Assembly: GCF_029873635.1 (NCBI RefSeq)
Contig: NC_080422.1
Coordinates: 16,956,049 to 17,020,048 of the forward strand
Length of the DNA: 64,000 nt
Reading direction: 5' to 3'
Source: Malania oleifera
Taxonomy: Eukaryota; Streptophyta; Magnoliopsida; Santalales; Ximeniaceae
In this document: positions 11,791-22,561 of the stretch, in pieces
Layout of the letters: every line of letters starts with the position of its first letter
How positions within the stretch are numbered: position 1 is the stretch's first letter
Made by a program: the position numbers and the translations under genes
The notes under the pieces: generated by a model
Database searches by the model: none
What the model was told of the DNA's origin: nothing
What the model saw: the letters and a program-made list of their open reading frames with translations, nothing else

Positions 11791-13830
11791 TGTAACGCCC
11801 TATTTTTTTTTCCATAATAATAATAATAATAATAAAGTCCACTCAGACCCAAGGTGGGGTACTGAGGATACACCTGTCCATATTTATATTTTATCTATGC
11901 AGCAGAAAACATAACCCAAGTAAACTTTAAGTACAATACCGGAGTACTATCATCTCCCTAAAATATACATACCGACTCCCGAAAATCATCAAATCCTCAA
12001 AGTCTATAAAAACATATATCCAATCCCAAAACAAAAAACATACCCTCACTAATAAAATCTACTCCTCCTCTAACTTGGAGCTCATTCCGCTTGACGTCTC
12101 GAGTTTCTTGAAATGTTAAGATCTATGGGGTAAGACACCTCTCAGTAAGTGAGAATAAGTTATTATCAGTGTGTGACAATGAGTTTTAGTGTATCACATC
12201 ATTTTCATAAAAATATCAATTTAACTGAGGAATCATGGAAATTTGTTCTCATATCCATATACATATATATATACATTTGCAACCATACATTTTTCTCGAA
12301 AATATAATCATGTTCAATAAATATTTCTGTGTACAAAATAGCATATCTGTCAAAGTATCATCACATGAGTGCTTCGCGTTCGTAATGAGGAAACCCATTC
12401 ATATCATCGTCATCTAATAACCCCACATAACCGGGTTGTGCGGCCCGAAGGTGGGACTTAACCCTGATTGGCCTACTAGGTTAAGTCAAAATACCTTATC
12501 TGTAATACGATTGGTCCATCGCAGCCTGGTCCGAACCAGAGATAGTCAACATCTCTTCGAAGGCACAATCGACTTCCATTACCAGCACGCTCCCCGAGCT
12601 GTGTGGTTGCACTAACTCAATCACTAACAACAGTACCCTACTCTCATATCATTAACCAATCGGGTTCTCATTTCCATCACTTGTTATACATATAAGTTTA
12701 TTTCCAAAAATTTCCATTCCTAGTTAATATGCTCAAGCTCATGAGTATCCATGTGAATGTATAACATCTCGCCTATAACTCAAAGATCATTTCTCATAAA
12801 CATGCTCAAGCGCATAAGTATCCATGTGTATGTATCACATCTCGTCTGTAACTCATGAATGTTCATCATGACTAATAAAAACATGTCTGTATAAAATCTC
12901 ACTTCATCATATTTGTGTAAAACATATCTATACATATTTCATATCAACATGGCTGTTTGCATTATGTCTGTTTATATCTTAACATAAACCCTATTTCATC
13001 ATATTAAATATTCACAGATTCATTTTTCAGTAATCACAATCAATTCTCATGCCACACAGATTTTCAATAATATTTAACCATATAATATTTATCCAATAAA
13101 ACATTGGATATTTCCAAAACTACCATTATATATATATATATATATATATATCATACTTCAATTTAATCAATTAAAATTTCCAAAAGTCCTAACATAATTT
13201 ATTCCCATTACCTGTTTCCTAAGGACGTGCTTGCAAGTTTCCTAAATCGACGTTTGCAGCGTTTGCACAAACCCCTGTATTCACATGCCTAGTTTAATTA
13301 GCTCAACCCCGAAATTATCATTATTAAACGTTCCTAGGCCCATACACTCCATTACACAATTAAATCTTATAGAAACAACATAATTAACTCCCTTATCTCA
13401 ATTTTAGAGTGGTGCCCAGGATTCTCAAAACACAATTCCGCTTCGATTAAATCGACGAGGATCGACCCTAGAACCCCATAATGGTGTCCGATCGTCAATT
13501 CGGATGAGTTTTGAGGGAGAAAATGAAGAGAGAGAGAGGGAGAAGAATCCCACAACCTAGAGAGAGAAGGAGGAAAGGAAATGAATTAATCCGAAAAAAA
13601 AAAAAAAAGAGTTGTAGGATCTTTATATTCAACCTACCGCTAGACCAAATCGTTGACGGTTTTTGATTTTTAACCCCTCTATTTTCACCGTTTTACCGTT
13701 ACTAGGCCACAGTAACATGAAACCGTCGACGGTTTTCTAGCTTCCCTCCAAACCGTCGACGGTTTGGTCTACACCAAATCAAATTCCCTTCTTTTCTTAT
13801 TTATATTCATTTTTATTATTTTCCGAGTCA
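11791..13830 (-). repeat. 5' LTR of G2 (about 2040 bp)
   Basis: The inner end is TGTAACGCCC at 11791. The outer end is placed at ...TTCCGAGTCA (13830), a mutated TGACTCGG start on the minus strand. A minus-strand TATA box GAATATAAAG is at 13621-13630, and the two perfect palindromes AAACCGTCGACGGTTT lie upstream of it at 13720-13735 and 13750-13765. The shared motif is on the minus strand at 12127-12150. A TA run lies at about 13129-13151. Outer border is good to a few bases only. Confidence 0.8.
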
Positions 13831-13851
13831 CTAAAGTTTGTGTATGCATGT

Positions 13852-14226
13852 ATTTATTTGGAAATTTCTTAATATATGGCCTACAGTATATGTCTTTTTT
13901 GGGCATTTCTTAAGCCTAAAAAAAATCTTTAGGCTTTAGAGTGAGGAGTAATTGATAATATACAAAATATCTATAATAAAGAGACTAGTGAAACACAAAA
14001 TGAGACTCAAAATATTTACAAGATCAATTTTGAGGTACCTTGAGGAATAACTTAAGGCATTGAAGAAAGATTAATAAAAGACTCTTAACTCTCAAGTAAT
14101 GGGAGAATAAAGGTACATAATTCTTGTAACTCCATTTTAATGAAAGACCCCCAGATATTAAATACCAGGAGAGTTTTAACAACACCCAAAAAAGACATAT
14201 ATTGTAGGCCATATATTAAGAAATTT

Positions 14227-14268
<42 letters not shown>

Positions 14269-14660
14269 AATAGATTAGTGAAACACAAAATAAGACATAA
14301 AATATCTACAAGATCGATCTAGAGGTGCCTTGAGGAATAACTTTTTAGGCTTAAGAGTAATTTGCAAATTATCATTTTTTTAACAACACTCAAAAAATAC
14401 ATATTGCAGGCCAAATATTAAGAAATTTCCAAATAAATATATCTATAATAAAGAGATTAGTGAAACACAAAATGAGACACAATATCTACAAGATCGATCT
14501 AGAGGTGCCTTGAGGAATAATATAAGGCATTGAAGAAAGATTAATAAAAGGCTCATAACTCTCGAGTAATGAGAGAATAAAGGTATATAATTCTTATAAC
14601 TCCCTTTCAATGAAAGACCCCCATTTATTAAATAACATAAAAGTTTTAACTGTTGTAAAA
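13852..14660. repeat. Imperfect tandem repeats with a 44-bp inverted arm
   Basis: A block of roughly 200-330 bases recurs three times, starting near 13966, 14266 and 14446. Each copy has AGTGAAACACAAAATGAGAC and a TGCCTTGAGGAATAA-type segment; the middle copy has lost its centre. An (AT)n run (about 14229-14265) separates the first two. The 44-base stretch 13860-13903 is the reverse complement of 14185-14228 with one mismatch, and a third partial version lies at about 14388-14430. It looks like a duplicated fold-back, non-coding element. No protein signal. Confidence 0.8.
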
Positions 14661-15012
14661 GGAGATTCGAAAGGCATATGACAGTTATGCATTCTATACC
14701 ATTCCTATTTCACTATATTTTCATGACCCTAATTTGACTGTTGGAGAGGGCCCTCTAGAACCACCAAAGGTTTTCAAACTTCTCTTTTCTTTTTTATCAC
14801 AAGTGATCGACACGTACTACAGATATGGAGATTAGATTAGATGTGATGTTATTGTTGATGGTCAATATGTTTTTAAGCCACCACATTATGATTATATGGT
14901 TACCATGATTACGGTAAAAGAATTTAAAATTCTCATATAAAGTTCCCACTTCCACCCTTTCCCTTGACACGCAAACTTATACTTTATTATTCTTTGAAAT
15001 CTTGTAGTTAAA
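14661..15012. other. Unassigned AT-rich spacer
   Basis: About 350 bases between the tandem repeats and the next LTR. I see no open frame of substance, repeat or RNA gene here. Confidence 0.6.
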
Positions 15013-15378
15013 AACTCTGTTGGAATTGGTGTGATCTCAAGAGAGAGGGTGAATTGGGTTTTAAAATATTTTTGGCTAATTTAAATATTTCGCCGATTCA
15101 CCACAAATTATATCTCATTCAATGTACACGCGTGTATAATGAAAACTCAAAGGTTTTGACCATAACAGAAATATTCTCCCAAAAATATTTTTCAAAGAAT
15201 GACTGGGGAACCTAAGGTTTGGCATTAAACTAAATTTTGCACAAATAATATATATGGAAATAAAATAATTATTATGTTCTCCAACAAGGATTTTAGAAAA
15301 TAAAAGTATTTGGAGAATCTGGAGTTTAAGTTCAAGAAAATATTTGTGCTATAAATAATTTCTCCCAATAATATTTAT

Positions 15379-15815
15379 TGTTGCGGGGTAAAAAAAATAG
15401 CTGGGATGCTCCTTCGACTCTCGTTGACCTGAAAGAAGAAAAGAATGAAGACTTAAAGGACCCGGTGTGTACTCCGGGGGACCACTCCGATGCCTCAGTA
15501 AGAGGAAGGCTTTTAGGAAGGCTAAATGCAACAGTAGAATAGTGTTATGTCACTTACCTTTGCCTGTACTCCCAATCCCTACTTATAGGGGCTTGAGTTG
15601 ACCGCTGGTTGGCTCGAATTTATTGTGTGGGGGCACGAATCGCTCTTCGGCCATAAGTGCGTGCGCCTATTACTCGATTTTTAAGGGCGTCGGCGTGAAT
15701 CTCTCCTCCTCTTTATTAGGTCGGAGCTAATCACTCGTCAGAAAGTCAGACCTGGAGAAAGTATGAGACAAGCGTTGACCTACCCTTATTAGCGTGATTT
15801 ATTATGGGCATATCA
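15379..15815 (-). repeat. 3' LTR of the Tat element
   Basis: 437 bp, ends TGTTGCGGGG and GGGCATATCA. It differs from the other LTR by an 8-base insertion near 15391 and about ten substitutions. The polypurine tract abuts it at 15816-15829 (minus strand). Confidence 0.92.
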
Positions 15816-15954
15816 GTTGTCCCCCCCTCAGTTTCAAATTTCTGGATAGAATTTTGAATCATTATTTGTGTTTGCATCTTTCCATTTAGAGGTTTAACAC
15901 TTCCTCGTGTTCCCCTCTTTTTCTCCCCTCTTTTTTTTTGGTAGAATAATTGAG

Positions 15955-16575
15955 CAGCTCGTGCCGACTGTTCGCCCCGAGCTGTTTTGTGCGGAGCTGT
16001 TTTGTCCAAGCTGTTCGGGCCAAGCTTTTTTGACCGAGCTCTTTGAAGCAGGACTCGTGCCGAGCTGTTTCTGCCGAGCTGTTCGGGGAAGGATTCGTGC
16101 CGAGCTCTTTTGTCCGAGCTCTTTGAAGAAGGATTTGTGTCGAGCTGTTTCTGCCGTGCTGTTCGGGGAAGGATTCGTGCCGAGCTCTTTTGTCCGAGCT
16201 CTTTGAAGCAGGACTCGTGCCGAGCTGTTTCTGTCGAGCTGTTCGGCCGAGCTCTTCGAGGAAGGATTCGTGTCGAGCTGTTTCTGCCGAGCTGTTCGGG
16301 GAAGGATTCATGCCGAGCTCTTTTGTCCGAGCTCTTTGAAGCAGGACTCGTGCCGAGCTGTTTCTACCGAGTTGTTCGGGCTGAGCTCTTTTGACTAAGC
16401 TCTTTGAAGCAGGACTCGTGCCGAGCTGTTCGGGGAAGGATTCATGCCGAGCTCTTTTGTCCGAGCTCTTTGAAGAAGGATTCGTGCCGAGCTGTCTAAG
16501 AATGCCGAGCTCTTTGAAGAGAGACTCGGGCCGAGGTGTTTCTTCTGAGCTTTTTGAATAATCAGGCCGAGCTAA
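15955..16575. repeat. 80-bp minisatellite built from CCGAGCTGTT/CCGAGCTCTT units
   Basis: Exact 80-bp periodicity is visible at 16040, 16120 and 16200 (each beginning TCTTTGAAG), followed by longer and shorter variants to about 16575. Each unit contains several copies of a roughly ten-base word, CCGAGCTSTT. Open frames on both strands through this block come from the repeat and do not look like a conserved protein. It lies in the 3' spacer of the Tat element. Confidence 0.88.
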
Positions 16576-16633
16576 CCAACCTACTCGGCTGTGTGGCATT
16601 ACAAATAATGCTCGTTGCTTGGGCTTTCCGCGT

Positions 16634-16880
16634 GATGAGTCGTGCTCATCTGTTGGGTTGTCCTGGCCTCACGAGTTGTGCTCGTCAATTTGGGCCATCC
16701 TTCTGATGAGTCGTGCTCATCTGTTGGGTTGTTCGGGCTTTACGAGTCGTGCTCGTCAGTTTGGGCCATCCTCCTGATGAGTCGTGCTCATCTGTTGGTT
16801 GGTCTGGCCTCACGAGTCGTGCTCGTCATTTTGGGCCGTGCGCCGATGAGTCGTGCTCATCTGTTGGATCGTCCTTCGCG
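16634..16880. repeat. 71-bp tandem repeat of small hairpins
   Basis: Units start at 16634, 16705, 16776 and 16845 (71, 71, 69 bp). Each full unit has two perfect hairpins: GATGAG-TCGTG-CTCATC and, about 37 bases on, ACGAG-TYGTG-CTCGT. Loops are nearly identical while stems differ yet stay fully paired. The array lies about 300 bases upstream of the TATA box of the antisense gene. Confidence 0.88.
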
Positions 16881-17179
16881 ACTATCTCACTTTCCCGAGG
16901 CATCCTTGCACGCTTCTGTCCTGCGAGAGATATCAAAAAAGCAGGTTTTAAATGCGTCCTACCTCGGAAAGTGGGTTGGAGGAAAGCATTATTGATGGCC
17001 ATCCGTCTGACGTTGTGTCCGAGGCAACTTGGTGTTTTCGAGGTGGCGTTTGTCCTCGGGAAGCCTCGTCTGTGCACTTGTCAGAGATTTTCTGTGTCCT
17101 ATGCCTCCCTCGAGACGCAATCCTTCTCGTAAATGAAAATTCTTGAGATTCCCGCCACAGGGATTCGTGCCCTCCTCTC

Positions 17180-17188
17180 TATATAAAG
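17180..17188 (+). promoter_or_regulatory. TATA box of the plus-strand gene inside the Tat element
   Basis: TATATAAAG on the plus strand in GC-balanced context, followed by a pyrimidine-rich CTCCTTCATTCC segment typical of plant transcription starts. A leader intron is suggested downstream: donor GTACGC at 17287, acceptor CCCTTAG ending at about 17468. Orientation is opposite to gag-pol. Confidence 0.65.
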
Positions 17189-17504
17189 GCTAGTGGACTC
17201 CTTCATTCCACACTCGTCTTCATTCCAAGAGAACTGCTTCCTTCTCTACTCTTCTCCATTCCACAAGTCCCTTATTCGGTGCTAGGTACGCTTTCCCTCT
17301 TTATAGTATTTTTGTCTTGTTGTTCTTCATTGTTCTTGCGCTAGTTTTGTATGTTTGATCTTGTCTTGTAAGATTGCCTAGTTGTTTGTGTGAAATTTTA
17401 CTGTCTTGATCTGTGTTGGCCTCCTTTCTTCTTGATCTTTGCTGTTGCTTGCTCCGCTTGACCCTTAGGTTTAGGTAGTGTTTCCTTCAGGCTTGTTTTT
17501 TCCT

Positions 17505-19206
17505 ATGGAGACCTCCCCACAGCCTTTAAGGGTACCTACAACAGTTCGGAGCGCTCGTTGTGAGCTCTCCTCGTCTGACCTGCAGAATGCTCGTTATTTT
17601 TTTGCTGTACAATCAAATATCACTGTTAGGTTACCCTTTGCTACCGAGTCAGCTCTTAACCAAAAATCCGAGGAGCTCTGCCTCTATACCGATTGTCTAG
17701 ACTTGGGTCTTAGGCTCCCTTTTTTCCCTTTTGTTTCTAACGTACTACGTTTTTATCGCATAGCACCATCACAACTTGTTCCGAACTCTTATCTTTCGCT
17801 CACCTGTTTTGCTGTGCTTCTGCTCCGCTTGGGCCATCAGCCTACCGTCCCACTTTTCAGAAGTTGCTTCCAAATGCGGTCTCATTCTGCAGAGAAGGAG
17901 CTATATTATTTCAACTCTCTACCAGGTTATAAACTCTTCTCACCAGGCAGTTCTTCCATCCATAATTGGAAGACCCGTTACTTCTTTGTCTCGAGAGAGT
18001 TGAATTACACAAGCTCCTTTGTCTGGTCTTCTCCTCTTGATGGTAACGTTGTTATCTTTCTCCACCCTCTTTTTCAGGGCTTACAAGTAGGTTATCCGTC
18101 TAACCCATTTTTTTTCTCCTTTCACCCCTTTTTCCCTTGTAGTTCGGGTGCGCCATCTCCTCCCCAGACTTTCCCCCGAAGAGCAGGCCACCCTGAAAGA
18201 ACTTCGTACCCTCGGTGAATGGGGTATTATCCCTCATGAGGAGCTGCTCTAGGAGCGTGTCCTTGTGCAATGGGGAATCAGCCCCGTTTCCTCAAGTCAT
18301 TCTCTCCCCTGATTATGTGTATATGTACGTTCAGGTGTTATCTTTACTGTGGGTGTTCTTACTCCATTTCTCTTTTATACTCGCAGATATGGACTTCACC
18401 AGGTATGAATCGCTCATGGGAGAAGCTAGAAAGCAAAGGGTGAGTAGGAGTAGGAAGAAGAGAAGAGAGATCGAAGGAGAATCCTCTCAAAGGGAAGCCC
18501 CTGCAGTAGGTGATTCCGGCGCCCTTACTGACGAGGTCCATGCTGCTCCTCCTACGCACTCGCAGGCTTAAGTTAAAGCCATTTTTCACGAGCCGACCCG
18601 TTCTGCCTCTGCTCTCCGTCAGGCTGTGCACGCTGAGAACTTTGTGCAGGCCCAATGCACCCTTCCTGACGCTCTCTCGGCGAAAATCCGCCATACTTCG
18701 AAATTTTTTTTTTTTTTTGACTTATGCCTACTCTTGCTAACTGTTCCATACTTTGCATTTTTTCACAGCTGGCGATGATGGTTCTGGCCCAGGAGGAGAA
18801 AGTCGCGGAGATGTATCGCCAGACACTCGATGCACGGGAAAAATATGTCCTCGCTCAGAACGAACTACACGAGGCCGAGCTCCGCGAGCAGGCTTTGCAG
18901 GCAGAGGTCGATCGCCTTCGTAGGGAGGAACTTCCTGCCCGAGAAGCTACTGCTGCTGCTTCTGCTTCCCGAACTACAGTGAAGAAATACAAAGACTCCA
19001 ACCAATTTGTTATCGACACCTCTAAAGCTTACCGAGTTGGATTCAAGAGGTGTCGTGATCAAGTAAGGACTAAACATCCCGAGATTCCTCTTGATGGTGT
19101 AAGCTCTTATGGCTATGGCGAAGAGAGCCCCGAGTCTGCGGAGGATCTGGAAGAGGATGAAGAAGGGGAGGAGGAGGAAGTTGGAGAAGGGAGCAAAGCA
19201 AATTAG
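17505..19206 (+). pseudogene. Antisense extra gene (aORF) of the Tat element, gypsy-associated plant protein
   Basis: Plus-strand gene opposite to gag-pol. Start chosen at ATG 17505 (METSPQP), just after the leader intron. The first part contains GLRLPFFPFVSNVLRFY, APSQLVPNSYLSL and WKTRYFFV, the pattern of the plant 'putative gypsy type transposon' domain (Pfam Transposase_28 family). A continuing frame at about 18146-18249 (LSPEEQATLKELRTLGEWG) ends at a TAG at 18250-18252. The last exon (acceptor TTTTTCACAG before 18771) gives a coiled coil (QEEKVAEMYRQTLDAREKY...LHEAELREQALQAEVDRL) and an acidic tail ending ...EDLEEDEEGEEEEVG. Exon joins are inferred; at least one stop suggests decay. Such extra genes are known in Tat elements; their function is unknown. 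Confidence 0.7.
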
Positions 19207-19341
19207 TTTGTAGGAACAGAATATGTATTTTGAATTTTTCATCCTTTATTGATGTAGTGCAACTTTTGTAAGCGGCACTTTTATTACAGCGCTGCAAGAA
19301 GCGGTTCTTTAAGAATAGTATTTCTTTAACATTTCAGAGTT

Positions 19342-20474
19342 CTATGTGTTCTTAACTTCTTTCCCCCCTACATCTTCCAACTTGTATGTTCCGGGTTTTA
19401 TTTCTGTTGTGACCTTGTATGGGCCCCCCCAGTTAGGCTTTAACTTGTGCGACCCCTGCTCGGACGGGTTGTTTCTCCTCTTCCTCAGGACTAAGTCTCC
19501 TGGATGGAAATTCCTTATTTTGACTCTATTGTTGTAGTACTTTGCTACCCTTTGCTGGTACGCTGCAACTTTTAAACTCGCCTGATCCTGTCTTTCTTCC
19601 AGTAGGTTTATTTCTGACCTGAGCTCCTCACTGTTGGTCTGCTCGTTAAAGTATTTCCTTCGCCAATAGGGTATGCCCACCTCTGCTGGGATGACTGCTT
19701 CTGCGCCGAAGACAAGCATGAACGGGGTTTCCCCTGTTGCTGCTCTCTTGGTGGTGTGGTACGCCCATATAAGGGAAGGGAGTTCCTCTGTCCATCTACC
19801 TTGCATGGATTCGAGTCAGGTCCTCAGTCCGTGCAGAATCGTCCGATTCATGTTCTCTACTTGTCCATTGCTCTGGGGGTGCGCCACTGACGCGAAGAGA
19901 AGCTTAATAGATAGGTCCGAACAGAACTTTTTGAAGCGCTCGTTGTCTAACTGCTTCCCGTGGTTTGTAACTATCGCTGAGGGAATGCGATAACGGCAAA
20001 CTAATGAGGTCCACACGAAGCGTGTAATATTCCGCTTTGTTATGGTGGCTAGGGGTTCGGCCTCTACCCACTTAGTGAAATAATCTATTGCTACCAACAA
20101 GAATTTTTTCTGGCCAGTCGTCTGTGGAAGAGGTCCAAGGATATCTATCCCCCACTGAGCAAAAGGGCAGGGACTGGTTAGAGGGGAGAGTAGACTTGAG
20201 GGGGCGCGTGGTACAACTGCACACCTTTGAATTTGTCACATTTTTTTACGAGCTCAACCGCGTCCTTCTTCATTGTGGGCCAGTAAAATCCCTGTCGCAT
20301 AGCTTTGTGAGCTAGAGCCCTACTGGTAAGGTGGTTTCCGCATACTCCTTTGTGGATTTCTCGTAGTATGTATTCCCCTTCGTCTTTGCTTAAACATCGG
20401 AGGTAGGGCAGTGTCAGGGATCGCCTGTAGAGCTCCCGGCCCATCAACGTATATCTTGCCGCTTTCCTCCTCAC
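19342..20474 (-). pseudogene. Tat element integrase
   Basis: Reading leftwards: an end-of-RNase-H linker (VRRKAARYTLMGREL), an integrase zinc-binding region (HLTSRALAHKAMRQGFYWPTM), the catalytic core (LVAIDYFTKWVEAEPL, AHPQSNGQVENMNRT) and a C-terminal region (YYNNRVKIRNFHPGDLVLRK, GPYKV). The protein inserts element cDNA into the genome. It is interrupted by a frameshift around 20101-20180 and an in-frame TGA at 19816-19818. The first core aspartate (AIDYF) is visible; the glutamate lies in the GQVEN segment. No chromodomain follows, as expected for Tat. Confidence 0.9.
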
Positions 20475-20490
20475 CTTTTGAGCCTCCTTA

Positions 20491-22561
20491 TTATCTCCTG
20501 GTAAGGATCCGTCTTGGAGGTACAGGAATAAGGACGCTCTCCAATTCGTCCTTGCTGAATTCGGACGCCACTGAGTTAATTCTGTCCTCCTCGTACGAGG
20601 GTTTTCCTATGCGTTCAAGATAGATAGTGTCTTTCCATTCCGAATCGGTTGCCGAGGCTAATTTCGCTAGTGCGTCCGTCTTTTTATTCTCTGCTCTCGG
20701 TACGTGTTCTATGTCGAACTGGACGAATGCCTCTATGTACTCTCTTGCCTTGGAGAGATATTTCTTCATTCTTGGATCCCTAGCTTCGAATTCTCCTTTG
20801 AGTTGCTCTACCACCAGCTGGGAATCACTCAGTACTTTGATCTGTGCCACCCCTAATGCTTCCGCCAGTCGCAGGCCGGCTAACAGGGCTTCGTACTCCG
20901 CTTCGTTGTTGGTTGCTGTGAACTCCAGTTTTAGGGTGAAGAGAGTTTCATTGCCCTCCAGGTCAGGAAGGATGAATCCGGCTCCCCCTCCAACAGCATT
21001 AGAGGACCCATCAACGTGCAGTGTCCACTCCTCCGACTTGGTGGATGACTCGGGGAGCCTTTCTGCTGTAAAATCCGCGAGTACCTGAGCCTTGACCGCG
21101 GGCCTCGGTTGATACTGTATGTCGAATTCACTTAATTCTACCGACCACCTCGTCATTCTCCCCGAACTCTCCGGTCGCTGTAGAATTTGTCTCATGGGCA
21201 GGTTTGTTAACACGACAACCCTATGGGCTTGAAAATAGGGTCTTAATTTGCGCGCTGCACAGATGATGGAGAAGGCGGCTTTTTCCACCGTGCAATAGTT
21301 CTTCTCGGCGCCACTTAACACCTTACTTGTGTAATATATAGGCTGATGCTTTCTACCCTCTTCCCGAACCAAGACCGAGCTGACGACATTCTCTGTGGAA
21401 GCTATATATAGATAGAGGTCTTCCCCATTCTTTGCTTTTGTCAAGAGAGGAGGGGATCCGAGGTATTGCTTAAGCTGCTCGAAGGCTACCTCCTGATCTT
21501 CCCCCCATTCGAATCCTCCCTTCTTCCGCAGTGTTCTAAAGAAAGGTAAGCCTTTATCCCCTGAGCCGGAGATAAATCTACTGAGGGAGGCTATCTTTTC
21601 GGTCAGAACTTGTATCTCCTTTTTAGTCCTTGGAGCTTCCATCTCCAGCAGCGCTCGTATTTTATCCGGATTTGCTTCTATACCTCTGTGAGTCACCATA
21701 AAGCCCAGGAACTTACCTGTAGAAACGCCGAACACGCACTTCGAGGGATTCAACCTCATGTGGTACCGGCGAAGGAGCTCGAACGTTTCCCTCAGGTCTT
21801 TACAATGTTGCCCTGCTTCCATGCTCTTCACCAACATATCGTCCACGTAAGCTTCCATTGTTTTTCTGAGCTGTTCTTTAAAAATCTTGTTCACTAGCCT
21901 CTGATATGTGGCCCCCGCATTTTTTAAGCCGAAAGGCATCACCCGGTAACAATATAAACCCCTTTCGGTGACGAAAGAAGTTTTTTCCTCATCAGCGGGA
22001 CTCATAGGGATTTGGTTGTACCCTGAGTAAGCGTCCATGAAGCTGAGGAGCTCGTGTCCCGAGGTCGAATCCACTAGCTGATCAATTTGAGGGAGAGGAA
22101 AGCTGTCCTTTGGGCACGCTTTATTCAAGTCCGTGAAGTCTATGCAGGTGCGCCATTTTCCATTGGGCTTTCTGACCAGGACCACATTGCTCAGCCACTC
22201 GGGGTAGTCCACTTCTCGGATGAAGTACAGTTTCGTCACCTCTTCGTCAATTATTTTGATCCGTTCCATCGCGAAGCTCCTTTTTTTTCTGTTTTACAGG
22301 TCGGTGGTTGGGGTTGACCTGCAACTTGTGCTCTATCACAGCAGGGTCGATGCCGGGCATGTCTGCTGCCGACCATGCGAACAAATCAGAGAATTCGTCC
22401 AAGAGTTCAGTCAACTCCGCTTTCAAAGTATTGGGCAAGTGATTCCCGATCTGTACACTTCTCTCCTGGTGGCCTTGCAGTGGTATGTGTTTGATATCTT
22501 CGTGTAATGTACTGATCTGGGGATACTCTCCTCTGACCTCCAGGTCTTCCACTGTTAGAGC
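20491..22561 (-). pseudogene. Tat element reverse transcriptase-RNase H
   Basis: The main open frame is 20491-22269 (592 residues). RT motifs in order: WLSNVVLVRKPNGKWR, LLSFMDAYSGYNQI, CYRVMPFGLKNAGATYQRL and the active-site YVDDMLVKS. Then a connection domain with the gypsy RNase H remnant (YYTSKVL) and a second, active-type RNase H (LHVDGSSN, NNEAEYEALLAGL, LSDSQLVVEQL). The duplicated RNase H is a Tat hallmark. The N-terminal part (22247-22552) is in another frame because an eight-A run (T at 22281-22288 on the plus strand) is off by one base. A second frameshift lies near 20520. Catalytic residues are intact. Confidence 0.93.

Larger units (their letters stand above)
6866..13830 (-). mobile_element. 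Ty3/gypsy retrotransposon G2, 3'-truncated, with a nested solo LTR
   Basis: Minus-strand element related to G1: 5' LTR (13830 to 11791), primer binding site (11775-11787), leader, gag, zinc knuckle, protease and the first residues of RT. It stops at about 6866 against another LTR, so most of pol and the 3' LTR are missing. The leader is split by the solo LTR 8828-11614. Once that insert is removed the two halves read continuously and align with the G1 leader around 1470-1530. Confidence 0.87.

Noticed and set aside
15886-16599. 237-residue minus-strand open frame
   Set aside because: Created by the 80-bp minisatellite; the protein is a repeat translation, and the plus strand is equally open.
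16634-16880. Regularly spaced repeats that could suggest a CRISPR-like array
   Set aside because: The 71-bp units are repeated along their whole length with no unique spacers, and they lie inside a plant retrotransposon.
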